Part shown: piece after piece, positions 9,198 to 18,383 of the stretch
Layout of the letters: every line of letters starts with the position of its first letter
How positions within the stretch are numbered: the stretch's first letter is position 1
NCBI GenBank assembly: GCA_945267035.1
Contig: CALYOS010000009.1
Span: 1 to 60,128, forward strand
Reading direction: 5' to 3'
Length of the DNA: 60,128 nucleotides
From: an uncultured Neisseriaceae bacterium
GTDB taxonomy: Bacteria > Pseudomonadota > Gammaproteobacteria > Burkholderiales > Neisseriaceae
The notes under the pieces: model-generated
Databases searched by the model: none
What the model was told of the DNA's origin: nothing
What the model saw: the letters and a program-made list of their open reading frames with translations, nothing else
Translations under genes and position numbers: made by a program

Positions 9198-10295
9198 CTA
9201 AAACGCTTCACCAACCTGAACGCCGTTCAAAGTATCTTCTGCTGATGCCAGACTAGATACTAATCGTTGTGCGCTTTGAAATTCAGCCTTTTGCATAACA
9301 GATTGGTGCTCGGTGATCTCGCCTTCTCCGGCAATCAACTGCCAGCGCTGTGGCAAATGTTGGTTTAACGGAAAAGTAAAATCCTGTAGCACATCATCCA
9401 CCCAGTCTGGTTTATTACAAATCAAAGCAATATCACAACCCGCAGCAAAAGCATGTTTAGTACGGGAACGCACATCACCTACACTGCTGGCGCCTTCCAT
9501 AGTCAGGTCATCAGAAAAAATCACCCCGTTAAAGTGCAATTTGTCACGCAGTATTTGTTTGAGCCAGATCGAGGAAAACCCTGCCGGCTCAGTAGGATCA
9601 ATTTTCGGGTAAACAACATGTGCCGGCATAATTGCCGCCATACCATGATGAATTAAATCATTGAACGGTTGAATATCATCTGCCCACAATTCTTCCCAAC
9701 TACGATTATCCTGCGGCATCATCACATGGCTATCGCCACTGGCAGCGCCATGACCGGGAAAGTGTTTACCACAGCTTGCCATTCCGCCACGTTTTAACCC
9801 CCGTTGTAAAGATAAAGACAGCGAAGTGACTACCGCAGGCAACGAATGAAAACTGCGGTTGCCAATGACATCACAATGACCCCAATCCAAATCAAGTATC
9901 GGCGTAAATGACAAATCAATACCAGAGGCGCGCAATTCGGTTGCCAGCACCCAGCCAATGGTTTCGGCCATTTTTTCCGCCACCGCAGCCCCATGTTTAT
10001 CCCAACAATAGCCTAATTTTCGCATTGCTGGTAACCGAGTAAATTCAGCAATAAAACGTTGCACTCTTCCACCCTCATGATCTACAGCCACAATCAGTTC
10101 AGGCGTGCGCAATGCTTTTATTTCAGCGACTAAGCTAGTTAATTGCGCTCGTGATTGATAATTTCGCCGGAAAAGGATCACGCCACCTATCGCCGGATGA
10201 CGCAAACGCTCGCGCTCCTCATCGGTCAGAGAAAATGCGGCCACATCAGCCATAATCGGCCCACGCGCTATATTTTTAGCTTTTACATTAGACAT
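9198..10295 (-). CDS. nagZ: Beta-N-acetylhexosaminidase of murein recycling
   Basis: NagZ removes GlcNAc from anhydro-muropeptides in the cytoplasm, feeding wall recycling and, in some bacteria, beta-lactamase induction. The protein is a family-3 glycoside hydrolase of 365 residues. It contains IVAVDHEGGRVQRF (near 68-81), the GKHFPGHGAASGDSH loop with the catalytic His/Asp pair (near 175), and the IFSDDLTMEGA nucleophile motif near 260. The C-terminus VQVGEAF matches neisserial homologues as recalled. No signal peptide is seen. It stands alone. Confidence 0.95.
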   Translation of the reverse strand: MSNVKAKNIARGPIMADVAAFSLTDEERERLRHPAIGGVILFRRNYQSRAQLTSLVAEIKALRTPELIVAVDHEGGRVQRFIAEFTRLPAMRKLGYCWDKHGAAVAEKMAETIGWVLATELRASGIDLSFTPILDLDWGHCDVIGNRSFHSLPAVVTSLSLSLQRGLKRGGMASCGKHFPGHGAASGDSHVMMPQDNRSWEELWADDIQPFNDLIHHGMAAIMPAHVVYPKIDPTEPAGFSSIWLKQILRDKLHFNGVIFSDDLTMEGASSVGDVRSRTKHAFAAGCDIALICNKPDWVDDVLQDFTFPLNQHLPQRWQLIAGEGEITEHQSVMQKAEFQSAQRLVSSLASAEDTLNGVQVGEAF

Positions 10296-10584
10296 AGATT
10301 ATCTCAAAAAATGATCAATCTGCTGCCATCAATGCAGCATTGAACACAAAGGGGTTACTCACTGAAGAATGATAAGTAAATGCTGGGGATATAAATCAAC
10401 TAACTGGTCAGCGCCCAGTCAGTCGGAGCCTATTACCAGAAATTTTAACAGATCTGCATAACTGCCATGTTACCATTTAATAAGTCTTTTGGCTTTCATA
10501 GCAAAATAATATTCTCCGCTGGGAACAATAATCAAATTCCAAATAAAGTTTTGTTCTTATAACCTAATCATGGTCAACCCATTT
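10296..10584. other. Intergenic, nothing recognised
   Basis: AT-rich sequence between the nagZ start and a broken gene. No open frame, repeat or hairpin of note is seen. Confidence 0.5.
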
Positions 10585-10871
10585 TTACCACCGAAATTTC
10601 CATTCTAAGACCTTTAATTTTATTATTAATTTATCTAGATTAAAAGGTATAGAACTATCTATTAAATGGTCATAATTAATATTAGATGATTCTTCGTATA
10701 CAACTCATTTTTTTTATACACCCTTAAACAATCATTTCCCTTATCTAACAACCCCTTCAAAAGAACATAAATTTTTATCAAGGTTTCATCTTGGTCATTG
10801 GCTAAATTAGAATTGTATTTTTATCTATGTGCGGTTGAAATAACACATCCAAATATAGCTGGCTTTGCCAT
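10585..10871 (-). pseudogene. Broken small gene following the LprI-like gene
   Basis: The frame begins ATG two bases after the stop of the upstream LprI-like gene. It reads MAKPAIFGCVISTAHR, then an in-frame TAA, then about 36 open codons (NLANDQDETLIKIYVLLKG, then GLLDKGNDCLRVYKKNELY). A frame change there is needed to continue as EESSNINYDHLIDSSIPFN and end LKVLEWKFRW before a TAA. One stop plus one frameshift over about 95 codons of protein-like sequence indicates a recently broken gene. The family is not recognised; size and acidic character would suit a small partner or immunity-type protein, but that is inference. Confidence 0.6.
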
Positions 10872-10873
10872 TT

Positions 10874-11632
10874 CTAGTAAGGTGTAACTACTGGCATATA
10901 TTCATGTAGTTCATATGTATGTTTATTCATAACTTCCATCAAACACTTTTCGTTAAGACATAAATCTCTTTGCTGGATAAACCTTTTTTGATTACCTTTA
11001 ATTTTTTCAAACTCAATATGAGCATTATTGTAGTCATAATACTTTTTTATATTATGGTAAATATCATGGATACTTCTATCTAATCCAGATAGATAAATAT
11101 TTTGACAAATCAGTTTTTCGGCTGATTTTTTTGCTTTTGAACAGGAGAAACTAGGAACAGTATCCTGATACTTTATTTTATTTATTTCTAAGATAGAATC
11201 ATCGGTATTCATTATTAAATAGGCGTCAGCATTTTTTTCAAAGAGTGTCCATGTTGTCTGAATATTTGGGCAAAAAATATCTATTTGGTTTACGGATTGG
11301 TTACCATCTTTGTTAAGAAAATCATATCTTAGCATTTGTTTACTATCTATCATCCCTATTTTGTTTAAAAATTCATCAACATGGATAGTAGACTTATCTA
11401 TTTTATAATTTGTACAATTTTCAATAAAATCACCAGAGTATATATTTGTTTTAATCTCATTTTCATTCCATTGGAATATTCTGTTAACATAAACTGGATC
11501 ATCAGGGGACACTTTTTTTGTGTATGTGCTATCGCTTATATATACTTTATTCACTATCCAGTTATTAGTTAAATCTGCTTTTACTGAGAAAGACAAAAGC
11601 AAGCTAAATAGTAAATAAATAATACGCACCAT
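10874..11632 (-). CDS. LprI/DUF1311-like secreted protein
   Basis: The chosen ATG begins MVRIIYLLFSLLLSFSVKA, a clear signal peptide, and is preceded by AAGGAAAG at good spacing; an upstream start would put 20 charged residues before it. The mature protein (about 233 residues) is unlike its neighbours in base composition. Its C-terminal third has the cysteine-patterned LprI/DUF1311 layout: FSCSKAKKSAEKLICQNIYL, then SGLDRSIHDIYHN, then FIQQRDLCLNEKCLMEVM. Some LprI proteins inhibit lysozyme; others are of unknown function. It sits between two broken small genes on the same strand and appears to be the surviving member of a decayed unit. Confidence 0.75.
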   Translation of the reverse strand: MVRIIYLLFSLLLSFSVKADLTNNWIVNKVYISDSTYTKKVSPDDPVYVNRIFQWNENEIKTNIYSGDFIENCTNYKIDKSTIHVDEFLNKIGMIDSKQMLRYDFLNKDGNQSVNQIDIFCPNIQTTWTLFEKNADAYLIMNTDDSILEINKIKYQDTVPSFSCSKAKKSAEKLICQNIYLSGLDRSIHDIYHNIKKYYDYNNAHIEFEKIKGNQKRFIQQRDLCLNEKCLMEVMNKHTYELHEYMPVVTPY

Positions 11633-11868
11633 ATTCTTTCCTTGTGATAAGTCTCTATCGCATCCCTGCTTAATTCTTTTTATCTTTTTCAAGATATTTT
11701 GATAAATTGTTTTAACTCTTAATAAAACCCAACATTTAAAAAAAAATTAAAGCATCATATTGATATGATTACAAATCAATTTTAGCGCTTTCTCAATTTT
11801 ATTTTTTTCGGAAATTATTTTAACTAAAAATAATTTTTTCTTATTTAACTGATAATGCAGAAACATTC

Positions 11869-12087
11869 TTAAACTTCCGTCAAAAATGCTTCTATTTCAG
11901 TTTCAATTTTTATACCAGCAACTTTAGAAATTTGTTTCACTACCTCAGATGAAATACCTCTTTCAGTTTCTAACCAATCCAAGTTGGCAGAAACTTTTGT
12001 TTGTGCTTTCACCCATTAAATAATATTTTTTCCTGCTTGTGATGTTGTTAATTTTCTCTTAATAGCTTTATTAGATAAACTAATCAT
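11869..12087 (-). pseudogene. Small gene interrupted by an in-frame stop
   Basis: Starting at the ATG at 12087, the frame reads 23 codons (MISLSNKAIKRKLTTSQAGK onward), one TAA, then 48 clean codons (WVKAQTKVSANLDWLETE, EVVKQISKVAGIKIETEIEA) to a stop. Both parts read as ordinary soluble protein in one frame, so a single nonsense mutation is the simplest explanation. A GTG just after the stop could alternatively start a 46-residue protein. The family is not recognised. It lies upstream of the LprI-like gene on the same strand in the same AT-rich patch. Confidence 0.55.
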
Positions 12088-12156
12088 CTCAACAGGATGC
12101 AAAATTCACTCCCTGGCAATTTGGCTTAAGGTAAATGATAGTGAAACAACCCGTTT

Positions 12157-13641
12157 TTACTGTAATACCAGAGCAACAAACAAAGTATTATTGCCACGCT
12201 TGATCAATAATGGAACTTGTTTTCCTCCATCGGCCACAGCTTTGCTAAAAGCTTCCCGATCGTGCACCAATGTTTGACCTACAGCGATGATAATATCCCC
12301 TCGGCGAATATCAGATTGCGCTGCCCAGCCACTGATATCATCTACCATCAATCCTTTACTGGTTTCACGCAGACTCAATCCAATATTGTGATTAGCACTA
12401 TTACTGCCTTCAGTTGGTAAGACAGGAGAAGGATTTTTGATTGCTGGCGCAACGGTGGTCACCACATTATCCAATACCACTTTAATATGATGTTCTTTAC
12501 CCTTACGCCATATAGTCAGATTAATCTGTTTTCCAGGTGGCAACAGCCCCACCATCACTGGCAATTCACTGGAATTATTCACGTTATCCCCATTAACACT
12601 GAGGACGATATCACCAATCTGCAAACCTGCTTTATCAGCGGCACCACCGGGTAGAACCTGAGTAATTAGAGCACCACTGGCTTTACTCATGCCAAATGAT
12701 TTAGCTAAATTATAATTCATTTCCTGAATCACTACCCCAAGCCGACCACGTTGCACTTTACCTGCTTTTTTTAGTTGATCGGCTACATTCATGGCCACAT
12801 CAATCGGAATGGCGAATGAAATACCCATAAAGCCGCCGCTACGACTGTAAATCTGAGAATTCATTCCAACAACCTGTCCTTTGAGATTAAACAATGGACC
12901 GCCGGAATTGCCTGGATTAATGGCGACATCTGTCTGAATAAATGGCGTGTAATTTTCTTCTGGCAAGCTACGTCCTTTGGCCGAGACAATCCCAGCAGTG
13001 ACGCTATTATCAAATCCAAAAGGCGCGCCAATGGCTGCGACCCATTCCCCTACTTTTAGATCCTTTGGATTGCCTAACTGCACTTGTTGCAAATCACTGG
13101 CATTAATTTTCAGTAGAGCCACATCAGACTGTGGATCAGTACCAATTAACTGAGCCTGAAATTCATGTTTATCATTCAACAACACCTTAATGGTATTCAT
13201 CCCTTTAACGACGTGTGCATTGGTCAGAATATACCCATCTTTACTGATGATGAAACCGGAACCAAAATTGTATTCGTCATCAATAGCCTGAGGTGTTTGA
13301 GGAACGTTCGGCAGTAATCGTCTGAAATATTCGTAAAAAGGATCATTATCCGGTAAAGTACCTGATCCGTTTTCACCACCAAATTCATCATCAATATTTA
13401 AATTTTTACGTGTAGCCTGAATGTTCACAACAGCCGGACCTTGTTGTTCAACCAGCTTGGTAAAATCCGGCAACAGCATGTCCACCTGATGGCCATTGTT
13501 TTGGTCGCCAGCAGGAATTTCTTTCACAAAAACTTGCTCTTGTTTTTCCTTACCAAACCATTGCTCAATTTTGTTGCAGCCAGCCATGACCATCAATACA
13601 GCCATCAGCATCGTCAACATACATTTGCGATTTATACGCAT
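12157..13641 (-). CDS. HtrA/Do-type periplasmic serine protease
   Basis: This envelope protease degrades or refolds damaged exported proteins. The ATG at 13641 gives 494 residues. A hydrophobic leader ends MVMAGCNK, a lipobox, so it is probably membrane-anchored. The trypsin-like triad is visible: NAHVVKG (His), TDPQSDVALLKI (Asp) and NPGNSGGPLFNLKGQVVG (Ser). Two PDZ domains follow (about 290-380 and 410-490). It resembles MucD/DegQ rather than DegS, which has one PDZ. Nothing in the flanks indicates how it is controlled; a sigma-E promoter was not identified. Confidence 0.92.
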   Translation of the reverse strand: MRINRKCMLTMLMAVLMVMAGCNKIEQWFGKEKQEQVFVKEIPAGDQNNGHQVDMLLPDFTKLVEQQGPAVVNIQATRKNLNIDDEFGGENGSGTLPDNDPFYEYFRRLLPNVPQTPQAIDDEYNFGSGFIISKDGYILTNAHVVKGMNTIKVLLNDKHEFQAQLIGTDPQSDVALLKINASDLQQVQLGNPKDLKVGEWVAAIGAPFGFDNSVTAGIVSAKGRSLPEENYTPFIQTDVAINPGNSGGPLFNLKGQVVGMNSQIYSRSGGFMGISFAIPIDVAMNVADQLKKAGKVQRGRLGVVIQEMNYNLAKSFGMSKASGALITQVLPGGAADKAGLQIGDIVLSVNGDNVNNSSELPVMVGLLPPGKQINLTIWRKGKEHHIKVVLDNVVTTVAPAIKNPSPVLPTEGSNSANHNIGLSLRETSKGLMVDDISGWAAQSDIRRGDIIIAVGQTLVHDREAFSKAVADGGKQVPLLIKRGNNTLFVALVLQ

Positions 13642-13720
13642 CAAAGTCCCTATCTTGAATGTTGATTACACAAGTAGTTTTAAAATACATTGTAGCGAAA
13701 AGAGTCTTTAAAATATACAA

Positions 13721-14362
13721 TCAAACTGTTAAAGTACTCTTGGCTGGATACTCACATAAGTCATTAATTATGCATTGCTCACACAAGGGTTTACGTGCTT
13801 TACACACATATCGCCCATGCAAAATCAACCAATGATGCGCATTAAGTAAGAATGGTTTCGGTACCAGTTTGACCAGTTTGTCTTCAACCACGCGGACATC
13901 TTTACCTCTGGCAATACCGGTGCGATTACACACTCTAAATATATGGGTGTCTACTGCTATAGTGGGTTGACCGAAAGCAGTATTGAGCACCACATTAGCT
14001 GTTTTCCTGCCCACGCCAGGTAAACTTTCCAGCTCTTCTCTGGTCTGAGGCACCTCACCATCATACTGCTGAACCAGAATACGGCAGGTTTGCATAACAT
14101 GCTTAGCCTTAGTGCGAAACAAACCTATGGTGCGAATACAATCCATTACCTGATCGATGCCCAAATCTAGCATCGCCTGAGCATTTGGAGCCAACTTAAA
14201 CAAATGAACCGTACATTTATTGACTGACACATCAGTTGCCTGCGCCGACAACATCACGGCGATCAGTAATTCAAATGGATTGTGATACACCAACTCGGTG
14301 GTCGGATGCGGACAAACTGCCTGCAAACGACTAAATATTTCTATACGTTTTTGTGCATTCAT
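13721..14362 (-). CDS. nth: Endonuclease III
   Basis: Endonuclease III removes oxidised pyrimidines and nicks the abasic site during base-excision repair. From the ATG at 14362 it is 213 residues, the family norm; longer starts overlap the upstream gene and add unrelated residues. The helix-hairpin-helix LPGVGRKTANVVL carries the catalytic lysine, and AVDTHIFRV carries the aspartate. Four cysteines near the C-terminus (CKARKPLCEQCIINDLC) form the 4Fe-4S cluster loop. It begins 7 bases after the thermonuclease stop, so the two are probably co-expressed. Confidence 0.95.
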   Translation of the reverse strand: MNAQKRIEIFSRLQAVCPHPTTELVYHNPFELLIAVMLSAQATDVSVNKCTVHLFKLAPNAQAMLDLGIDQVMDCIRTIGLFRTKAKHVMQTCRILVQQYDGEVPQTREELESLPGVGRKTANVVLNTAFGQPTIAVDTHIFRVCNRTGIARGKDVRVVEDKLVKLVPKPFLLNAHHWLILHGRYVCKARKPLCEQCIINDLCEYPAKSTLTV

Positions 14363-14369
14363 AATGGGT

Positions 14370-15023
14370 TTAATTAACGGTTTTTTTTTGCTGGCGAAAC
14401 TGCCATGGCGCCACAGCACGAGCATTGTGCCACAAGCCTAATCTGTTTTGTTGCGCCTGCAACTGAGACTGCTGATAAAGATTAAAATCAAACTTATTTT
14501 GCTGTTTTTTTGCAATCGTATTGTAATGCCAAGCATAGCCTTGCATCACCATCCATAAATTGATATCAGCATGATTTAAACGGATTTGACCAACCTCACG
14601 TTTATACTGATCAATTGCCACCACTTTGATCTCCACATGCTGATATTCAATCCTCTTGGCTAATGCATTTCGACTGGCCTCACCATAAGCCTGATTCAAT
14701 TCCGGTGCATCAATATTAGCCAATCGCACTTTATGCATATGCCCATTAACATCTAGAATATGCACTGTATCACCATCATGAACCGTTTTAACTTCACCTT
14801 GATAGGTTCCAAGTTTGGCTTCAGCCCATCTTTTTTTACCCTGTCGTTGCGGCTTTCCATCGAGAATATTTTTAGCAGTATGAACCCCTTCGTGTGCCTC
14901 ACCCACCCACCTCAGAACAGGTAAAAGCCATCTATCTGGAACACACCCCTTAAAAAGAGTCAGTACAAAAGCAACACACAATAGCCAATATTTCCATTTA
15001 GCCAGTATATTCGACATATTCAT
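14370..15023 (-). CDS. Membrane-anchored thermonuclease-family protein
   Basis: The 217-residue protein has an N-terminal hydrophobic segment (WLLCVAFVLTLFKGCV) that could be a lipobox or anchor. It is followed by a staphylococcal-nuclease domain (about 80-205). The core pieces HDGDTVHI, VRLANIDAPELNQAYGEASR and YKREVGQIRL match the calcium and catalytic Arg/Glu regions of the family. It probably cuts nucleic acid at or outside the inner membrane; a role in nutrient use or DNA uptake is speculative. nth starts 7 bases downstream, and a 38-codon frame ends 3 bases upstream. Confidence 0.85.
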   Translation of the reverse strand: MNMSNILAKWKYWLLCVAFVLTLFKGCVPDRWLLPVLRWVGEAHEGVHTAKNILDGKPQRQGKKRWAEAKLGTYQGEVKTVHDGDTVHILDVNGHMHKVRLANIDAPELNQAYGEASRNALAKRIEYQHVEIKVVAIDQYKREVGQIRLNHADINLWMVMQGYAWHYNTIAKKQQNKFDFNLYQQSQLQAQQNRLGLWHNARAVAPWQFRQQKKTVN

Positions 15024-15026
15024 GTT

Positions 15027-15143
15027 TTAATCCAACCCAGCAGTATCTGCTTTTCCACTCATAGACAAATACACCCTAAAATCCTTAGTCAATTGCTTTC
15101 GCCATATTTTAAACAATTCGCATCCATTTATACTCTTAGCCAT
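15027..15143 (-). CDS. Candidate 38-residue ORF abutting the thermonuclease gene
   Basis: A clean short frame begins MAKSINGCELFKIWRKQLTK and ends SGKADTAGLD. Its TAA is three bases before the ATG of the thermonuclease, the spacing expected of translational coupling. No ribosome site is visible before its ATG, and it is not recognised. It may be a small leader gene or the tail of a lost gene. Confidence 0.3.
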   Translation of the reverse strand: MAKSINGCELFKIWRKQLTKDFRVYLSMSGKADTAGLD

Positions 15144-15401
15144 GCAACATAATAACTTAAATTAGCGCTGATCCCTGCAACTTATTAACCTCTCCTTCCG
15201 ACCGATCAGAGATATGTCTACCCCAAATAAACAGAAAGACAATAACTGAAAAGATTTAATTTCAATCCTATAACCGTTTGGCTTAGGAACAAAATCATCA
15301 TCGGTGCAAAACGATTCTATTAGTAGCATAACAGCATAACCAGGATGAAAACAAAAGGCGGAAATTCCGCCTTTTGCCACTAAAATTTCATCACTTATAC
15401 A
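15144..15401. other. Intergenic between rpiA and the thermonuclease operon
   Basis: The rpiA terminator hairpin lies here and is listed separately. An open frame on the minus strand begins inside that hairpin and is judged not to be a gene. A promoter for the thermonuclease-nth unit would be expected in this stretch but none stands out. Confidence 0.4.
15352..15376 (-). terminator. rpiA terminator
   Basis: CAAAAGGCGGAA and TTCCGCCTTTTG (15352-15363 and 15365-15376) form a 12-bp stem, a near-perfect palindrome. The AAAA runs supply U residues for a minus-strand transcript. It lies about 25 bases past the rpiA stop. Confidence 0.85.
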
Positions 15402-16070
15402 TCAACTTTGTGCCGTCAACACCTTCACTCCATCTGCACATCCAAGTATCAGCAAATCTGCTGGGCGGTTAGTAAACAAACCATTGTCTACCACGCCGGG
15501 TAAATTATTGATGGCATTTTCCATTTTAATCGGCTCATTTAAATTTAGGTTATTGACATCCAAAATCAAATTACCGTGATCAGTGGTAAAACCCAAGCGC
15601 AAATTAGGGTCTCCACCCAGCTTTAATAATCGACGAGCCACCAATGATCGAGCATTCGGGGTTACTTCCACTGGCAAAGGAACATGTCCGAGTCGGCTGA
15701 CATATTTACTTTCATCAGCGATACAAATAAATTGTTTGGATGCACTGGCTACGATTTTTTCATTCAGCAATGCCCCACCACCACCTTTAATCATTTGCAA
15801 TAAATGATTGACTTCATCTGCACCATCAACATACAAAGGCAGTCCATTCACCTCATTGAGTGCCACTTCATGAATCCCACATTTTTTCATCAATTCACTG
15901 GTTTGAACAGAAGTTGATACTGCACCTTTAATTCTGAGACCGCTTTCGGCCAGAGCCTCAATGAAAAACTTGACAGTAGAGCCAGTGCCGATGCCCAGAT
16001 ATTCATTTTCCTGTACATACTCCACAGCTTTGCGAGCTGCCAGACATTTCAATTCATCTTGTGAAGTCAT
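15402..16070 (-). CDS. rpiA: Ribose-5-phosphate isomerase A
   Basis: RpiA interconverts ribose 5-phosphate and ribulose 5-phosphate in the pentose phosphate pathway. The 222-residue protein shows [16 protein letters not shown] (phosphate loop, about 25-40), the YVDGADEVN catalytic segment near residue 80, the [15 protein letters not shown] loop, and the late GVVDNGLF signature. Its length is standard. It lies 90 bases downstream of ispF on the same strand and ends in a strong terminator, so it may be the last gene of the dnaQ-ispD-ispF run or have its own promoter. Confidence 0.97.
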   Translation of the reverse strand: MTSQDELKCLAARKAVEYVQENEYLGIGTGSTVKFFIEALAESGLRIKGAVSTSVQTSELMKKCGIHEVALNEVNGLPLYVDGADEVNHLLQMIKGGGGALLNEKIVASASKQFICIADESKYVSRLGHVPLPVEVTPNARSLVARRLLKLGGDPNLRLGFTTDHGNLILDVNNLNLNEPIKMENAINNLPGVVDNGLFTNRPADLLILGCADGVKVLTAQS

Positions 16071-16160
16071 ACCGTTCTCTCTCTTTAATTAATTAGCGGG
16101 AAAACCCAATTCGGCATCCGCCTGAATCCGATAAAAATTATACCCTTTGTCACAAACTGA

Positions 16161-16643
16161 TTAAACCGCCTGCAACAACACTACTGCCTGAGCTTCAATC
16201 GCCTCTTCGCGTCCCAAATAACCGAGCTTTTCATTCGTTTTGCCTTTGATGTTTACCCGATCAAGGGTCACATTCATTTCAGCAGCAATATTAGCGCGCA
16301 TTTGATCGATATACGGCCGCAATTTGGGCTGCTGCGCAATCACAGTCGCATCAACATTGACTAATTGCCAACCAGCTTGTTGCACCTTTTGATAAGCTCC
16401 GCGCAATAAAACGCGACTATCCGCATCCTTATTGTGCACATCTGTATCAGGATAAAGTTTACCGATATCGCCCAAGGCTGCTGCACCAAGTAATGCATCA
16501 GTGATGGCATGTAATAAAGCATCAGCATCAGAATGGCCTAATAATCCCTTTTCATGTGGGATAGTCACGCCACCCAGAATTAAAGGACGCCCAACTGCCA
16601 ATTGATGAACATCATAACCCTGTCCAATGCGAATGGCCTTCAT
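16161..16643 (-). CDS. ispF: 2-C-methyl-D-erythritol 2,4-cyclodiphosphate synthase
   Basis: IspF makes the cyclic diphosphate intermediate of the non-mevalonate isoprenoid pathway. The 160-residue protein has GQGYDVHQL, with the zinc-binding Asp/His pair, the [20 protein letters not shown] segment, and the late [21 protein letters not shown] motif. Its start overlaps the ispD stop, so translation of the pair is coupled. IspF and IspD are separate here, whereas some bacteria fuse them. Confidence 0.97.
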   Translation of the reverse strand: MKAIRIGQGYDVHQLAVGRPLILGGVTIPHEKGLLGHSDADALLHAITDALLGAAALGDIGKLYPDTDVHNKDADSRVLLRGAYQKVQQAGWQLVNVDATVIAQQPKLRPYIDQMRANIAAEMNVTLDRVNIKGKTNEKLGYLGREEAIEAQAVVLLQAV

Positions 16644-17347
16644 CAGGTTATCTCCTGTTGTAAAAAAAATCTTGCCAGTGCAAGATCTTGCATCGTAGTT
16701 ATCTTTAGATTAGCAACATCGCCCATAACTAACAAAGGCTGAAAACCCAGCGCCTCAACGGCGGAAGCCTCATCGGTCACCGTAGATAAATCCGCATTGT
16801 CCAATGCCTGAATTAATATGCCTAAGCGAAACATTTGTGGGGTTTGTGCCTGCCACATAGCGGTACGATCTATAGTACGACAAACATGTCCTGTCTCATC
16901 AGCCAGTTTTAACGTATCACTCACCGGCACCGCCAACAATCCTCCCGCCGCATCAGAGTGTACTGCCTGAATCAGCCGCAGCACCGAATCTGTACGCACA
17001 CAACAACGAGCAGCATCATGGACTAAAATCCAATCTTCTGGCTGCAATTTAAACAGCGTACGAGCTGTATACAGTCCATTTTTCACCGTTTCAGCTCGAG
17101 ATGCTCCGCCACAACGCAAAATATGCACATGCGCAGACCAGTTTGCTGCGGAAATCACCTCCTCTATATAACCATCGTCAACGGAAACCACAATCACGAT
17201 CAGATCAATGCCATCAATTTGGCTTAGGCGATTTACCGTCTGTTCCAGCATAGTACGACCCGCCAAATCAACATATTGTTTCGGACGGCCAGCACCGAAT
17301 CTTTGACCAACACCCGCCGCCGGAATCAATATAATTTGCCGGCTCAT
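16643..17347 (-). CDS. ispD: 2-C-methyl-D-erythritol 4-phosphate cytidylyltransferase
   Basis: IspD transfers CMP to methylerythritol phosphate in isoprenoid synthesis. The 234-residue protein begins [20 protein letters not shown] followed by RPKQYV, the nucleotide-binding loop with catalytic Arg and Lys. It also has [10 protein letters not shown] and [11 protein letters not shown], both typical of the family. Its start overlaps the dnaQ stop by four bases and its end meets ispF, making a tight dnaQ-ispD-ispF unit. Confidence 0.97.
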   Translation of the reverse strand: MSRQIILIPAAGVGQRFGAGRPKQYVDLAGRTMLEQTVNRLSQIDGIDLIVIVVSVDDGYIEEVISAANWSAHVHILRCGGASRAETVKNGLYTARTLFKLQPEDWILVHDAARCCVRTDSVLRLIQAVHSDAAGGLLAVPVSDTLKLADETGHVCRTIDRTAMWQAQTPQMFRLGILIQALDNADLSTVTDEASAVEALGFQPLLVMGDVANLKITTMQDLALARFFLQQEIT

Positions 17348-18093
17348 ACTGGCAGATCCTTACCCTTATGCTCCCAACTACGCCATAAACATTGTCCAGA
17401 AACCACTTTATCCAATGCTGCCAGATAAGCTTCGTGTTCAGCGAGCTCAGTTGGGGTTGGCGCAATGACCGCTAGAGCTTCATGATTGAGTCGTTGATAA
17501 TTAGCTAATTCCTGCTTCTGACTATTACCATTAGGAGTGACCAACTCATCCACCAGACTAAACTGACTGCGTGTCATCGCCAAATACACTTCTGCCAGCA
17601 ATTCACAGTCAATCAGCGCTCCATGCAACACCCGCTTACTGCGATCCACTTCCAGACGAGTACATAATGCATCCAGAGAATTTTTTTGCCCGGGGTATCT
17701 CTCCCGTGCCATTTGTAATGTATCAGTCACCTTGCTGGTAATCTGATCAACTATCGGCATACCCAGACGAGTAAACTCCATATCCAAGAAGCCAACGTCA
17801 AAGGATGCATTGTGAATCACCAATTCAGCACCTGAGATATATTCTGCAATTTGCTGTGCCACTGCTGCAAACACTTGAGCATTTTCTTTTTTAAGTTTTT
17901 CCGGCGTAATACCATGTATCGCGATTGCCTCTTCCGGTATATCGCGTTCTGGATCAACAAATAGATGCAGATTATTTCCTGTCAATCGCCGATCGATCAT
18001 TTCCACACCGGCAAATTCAATTAAGCGGTCACCATTCTGCGCTGATAGCCCAGTAGTTTCAGTATCTAAAATAATTTGACGCATAAACGACAC
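17344..18093 (-). CDS. dnaQ: DNA polymerase III epsilon subunit (proofreading exonuclease)
   Basis: Epsilon is the 3'-5' exonuclease that corrects errors of the replicative polymerase. The 249-residue protein begins with the ExoI motif LDTETTGL, then has the ExoII region HNASFDVGFLDMEF near residue 95 and ExoIII HGALIDCELLAEVYL near residue 155. A linker and a C-terminal tail for binding the alpha subunit follow. It is the first gene of a coupled run with ispD and ispF; the pairing is probably positional rather than functional. Confidence 0.96.
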   Translation of the reverse strand: MSFMRQIILDTETTGLSAQNGDRLIEFAGVEMIDRRLTGNNLHLFVDPERDIPEEAIAIHGITPEKLKKENAQVFAAVAQQIAEYISGAELVIHNASFDVGFLDMEFTRLGMPIVDQITSKVTDTLQMARERYPGQKNSLDALCTRLEVDRSKRVLHGALIDCELLAEVYLAMTRSQFSLVDELVTPNGNSQKQELANYQRLNHEALAVIAPTPTELAEHEAYLAALDKVVSGQCLWRSWEHKGKDLPV

Positions 18094-18354
18094 TTAAGCG
18101 GAAAACCGCAGATTTAAAACCCTAATCATACTAAAAAAGCCCATTCACGCATACCACATCACCCATAAGCCAACGAGCGAATCAATTTTGAGGCAGCGAA
18201 ACCTTGCATACAAATGACGGGTAAAACTTAATTATTTATCTACCTAAAAATACATCACACTGATAAAACTTAAATTCAATTAATTTAAATTTTCATATTT
18301 TTCAAATAGATACAATAGAATTAGATTTTTTTCACAAATAATAATAAATATCAT

Positions 18355-18383
18355 TTGCAATTAGAAATAAAATTGTTTACTAT
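18355..18383 (+). promoter_or_regulatory. Sigma-70-like promoter of an orphan plus-strand transcript
   Basis: TTGCAA (18355-18360), a 17-base spacer and TACTAT (18378-18383) give a good sigma-70 match on the plus strand. No plus-strand gene of normal size lies downstream before the terminator at 18651. The predicted transcript would start near 18390. Confidence 0.45.

Noticed and set aside
15162-15380. 72-codon frame on the minus strand between rpiA and the thermonuclease gene
   Set aside because: Its start lies inside the rpiA terminator hairpin and its content is not protein-like enough to support a gene.
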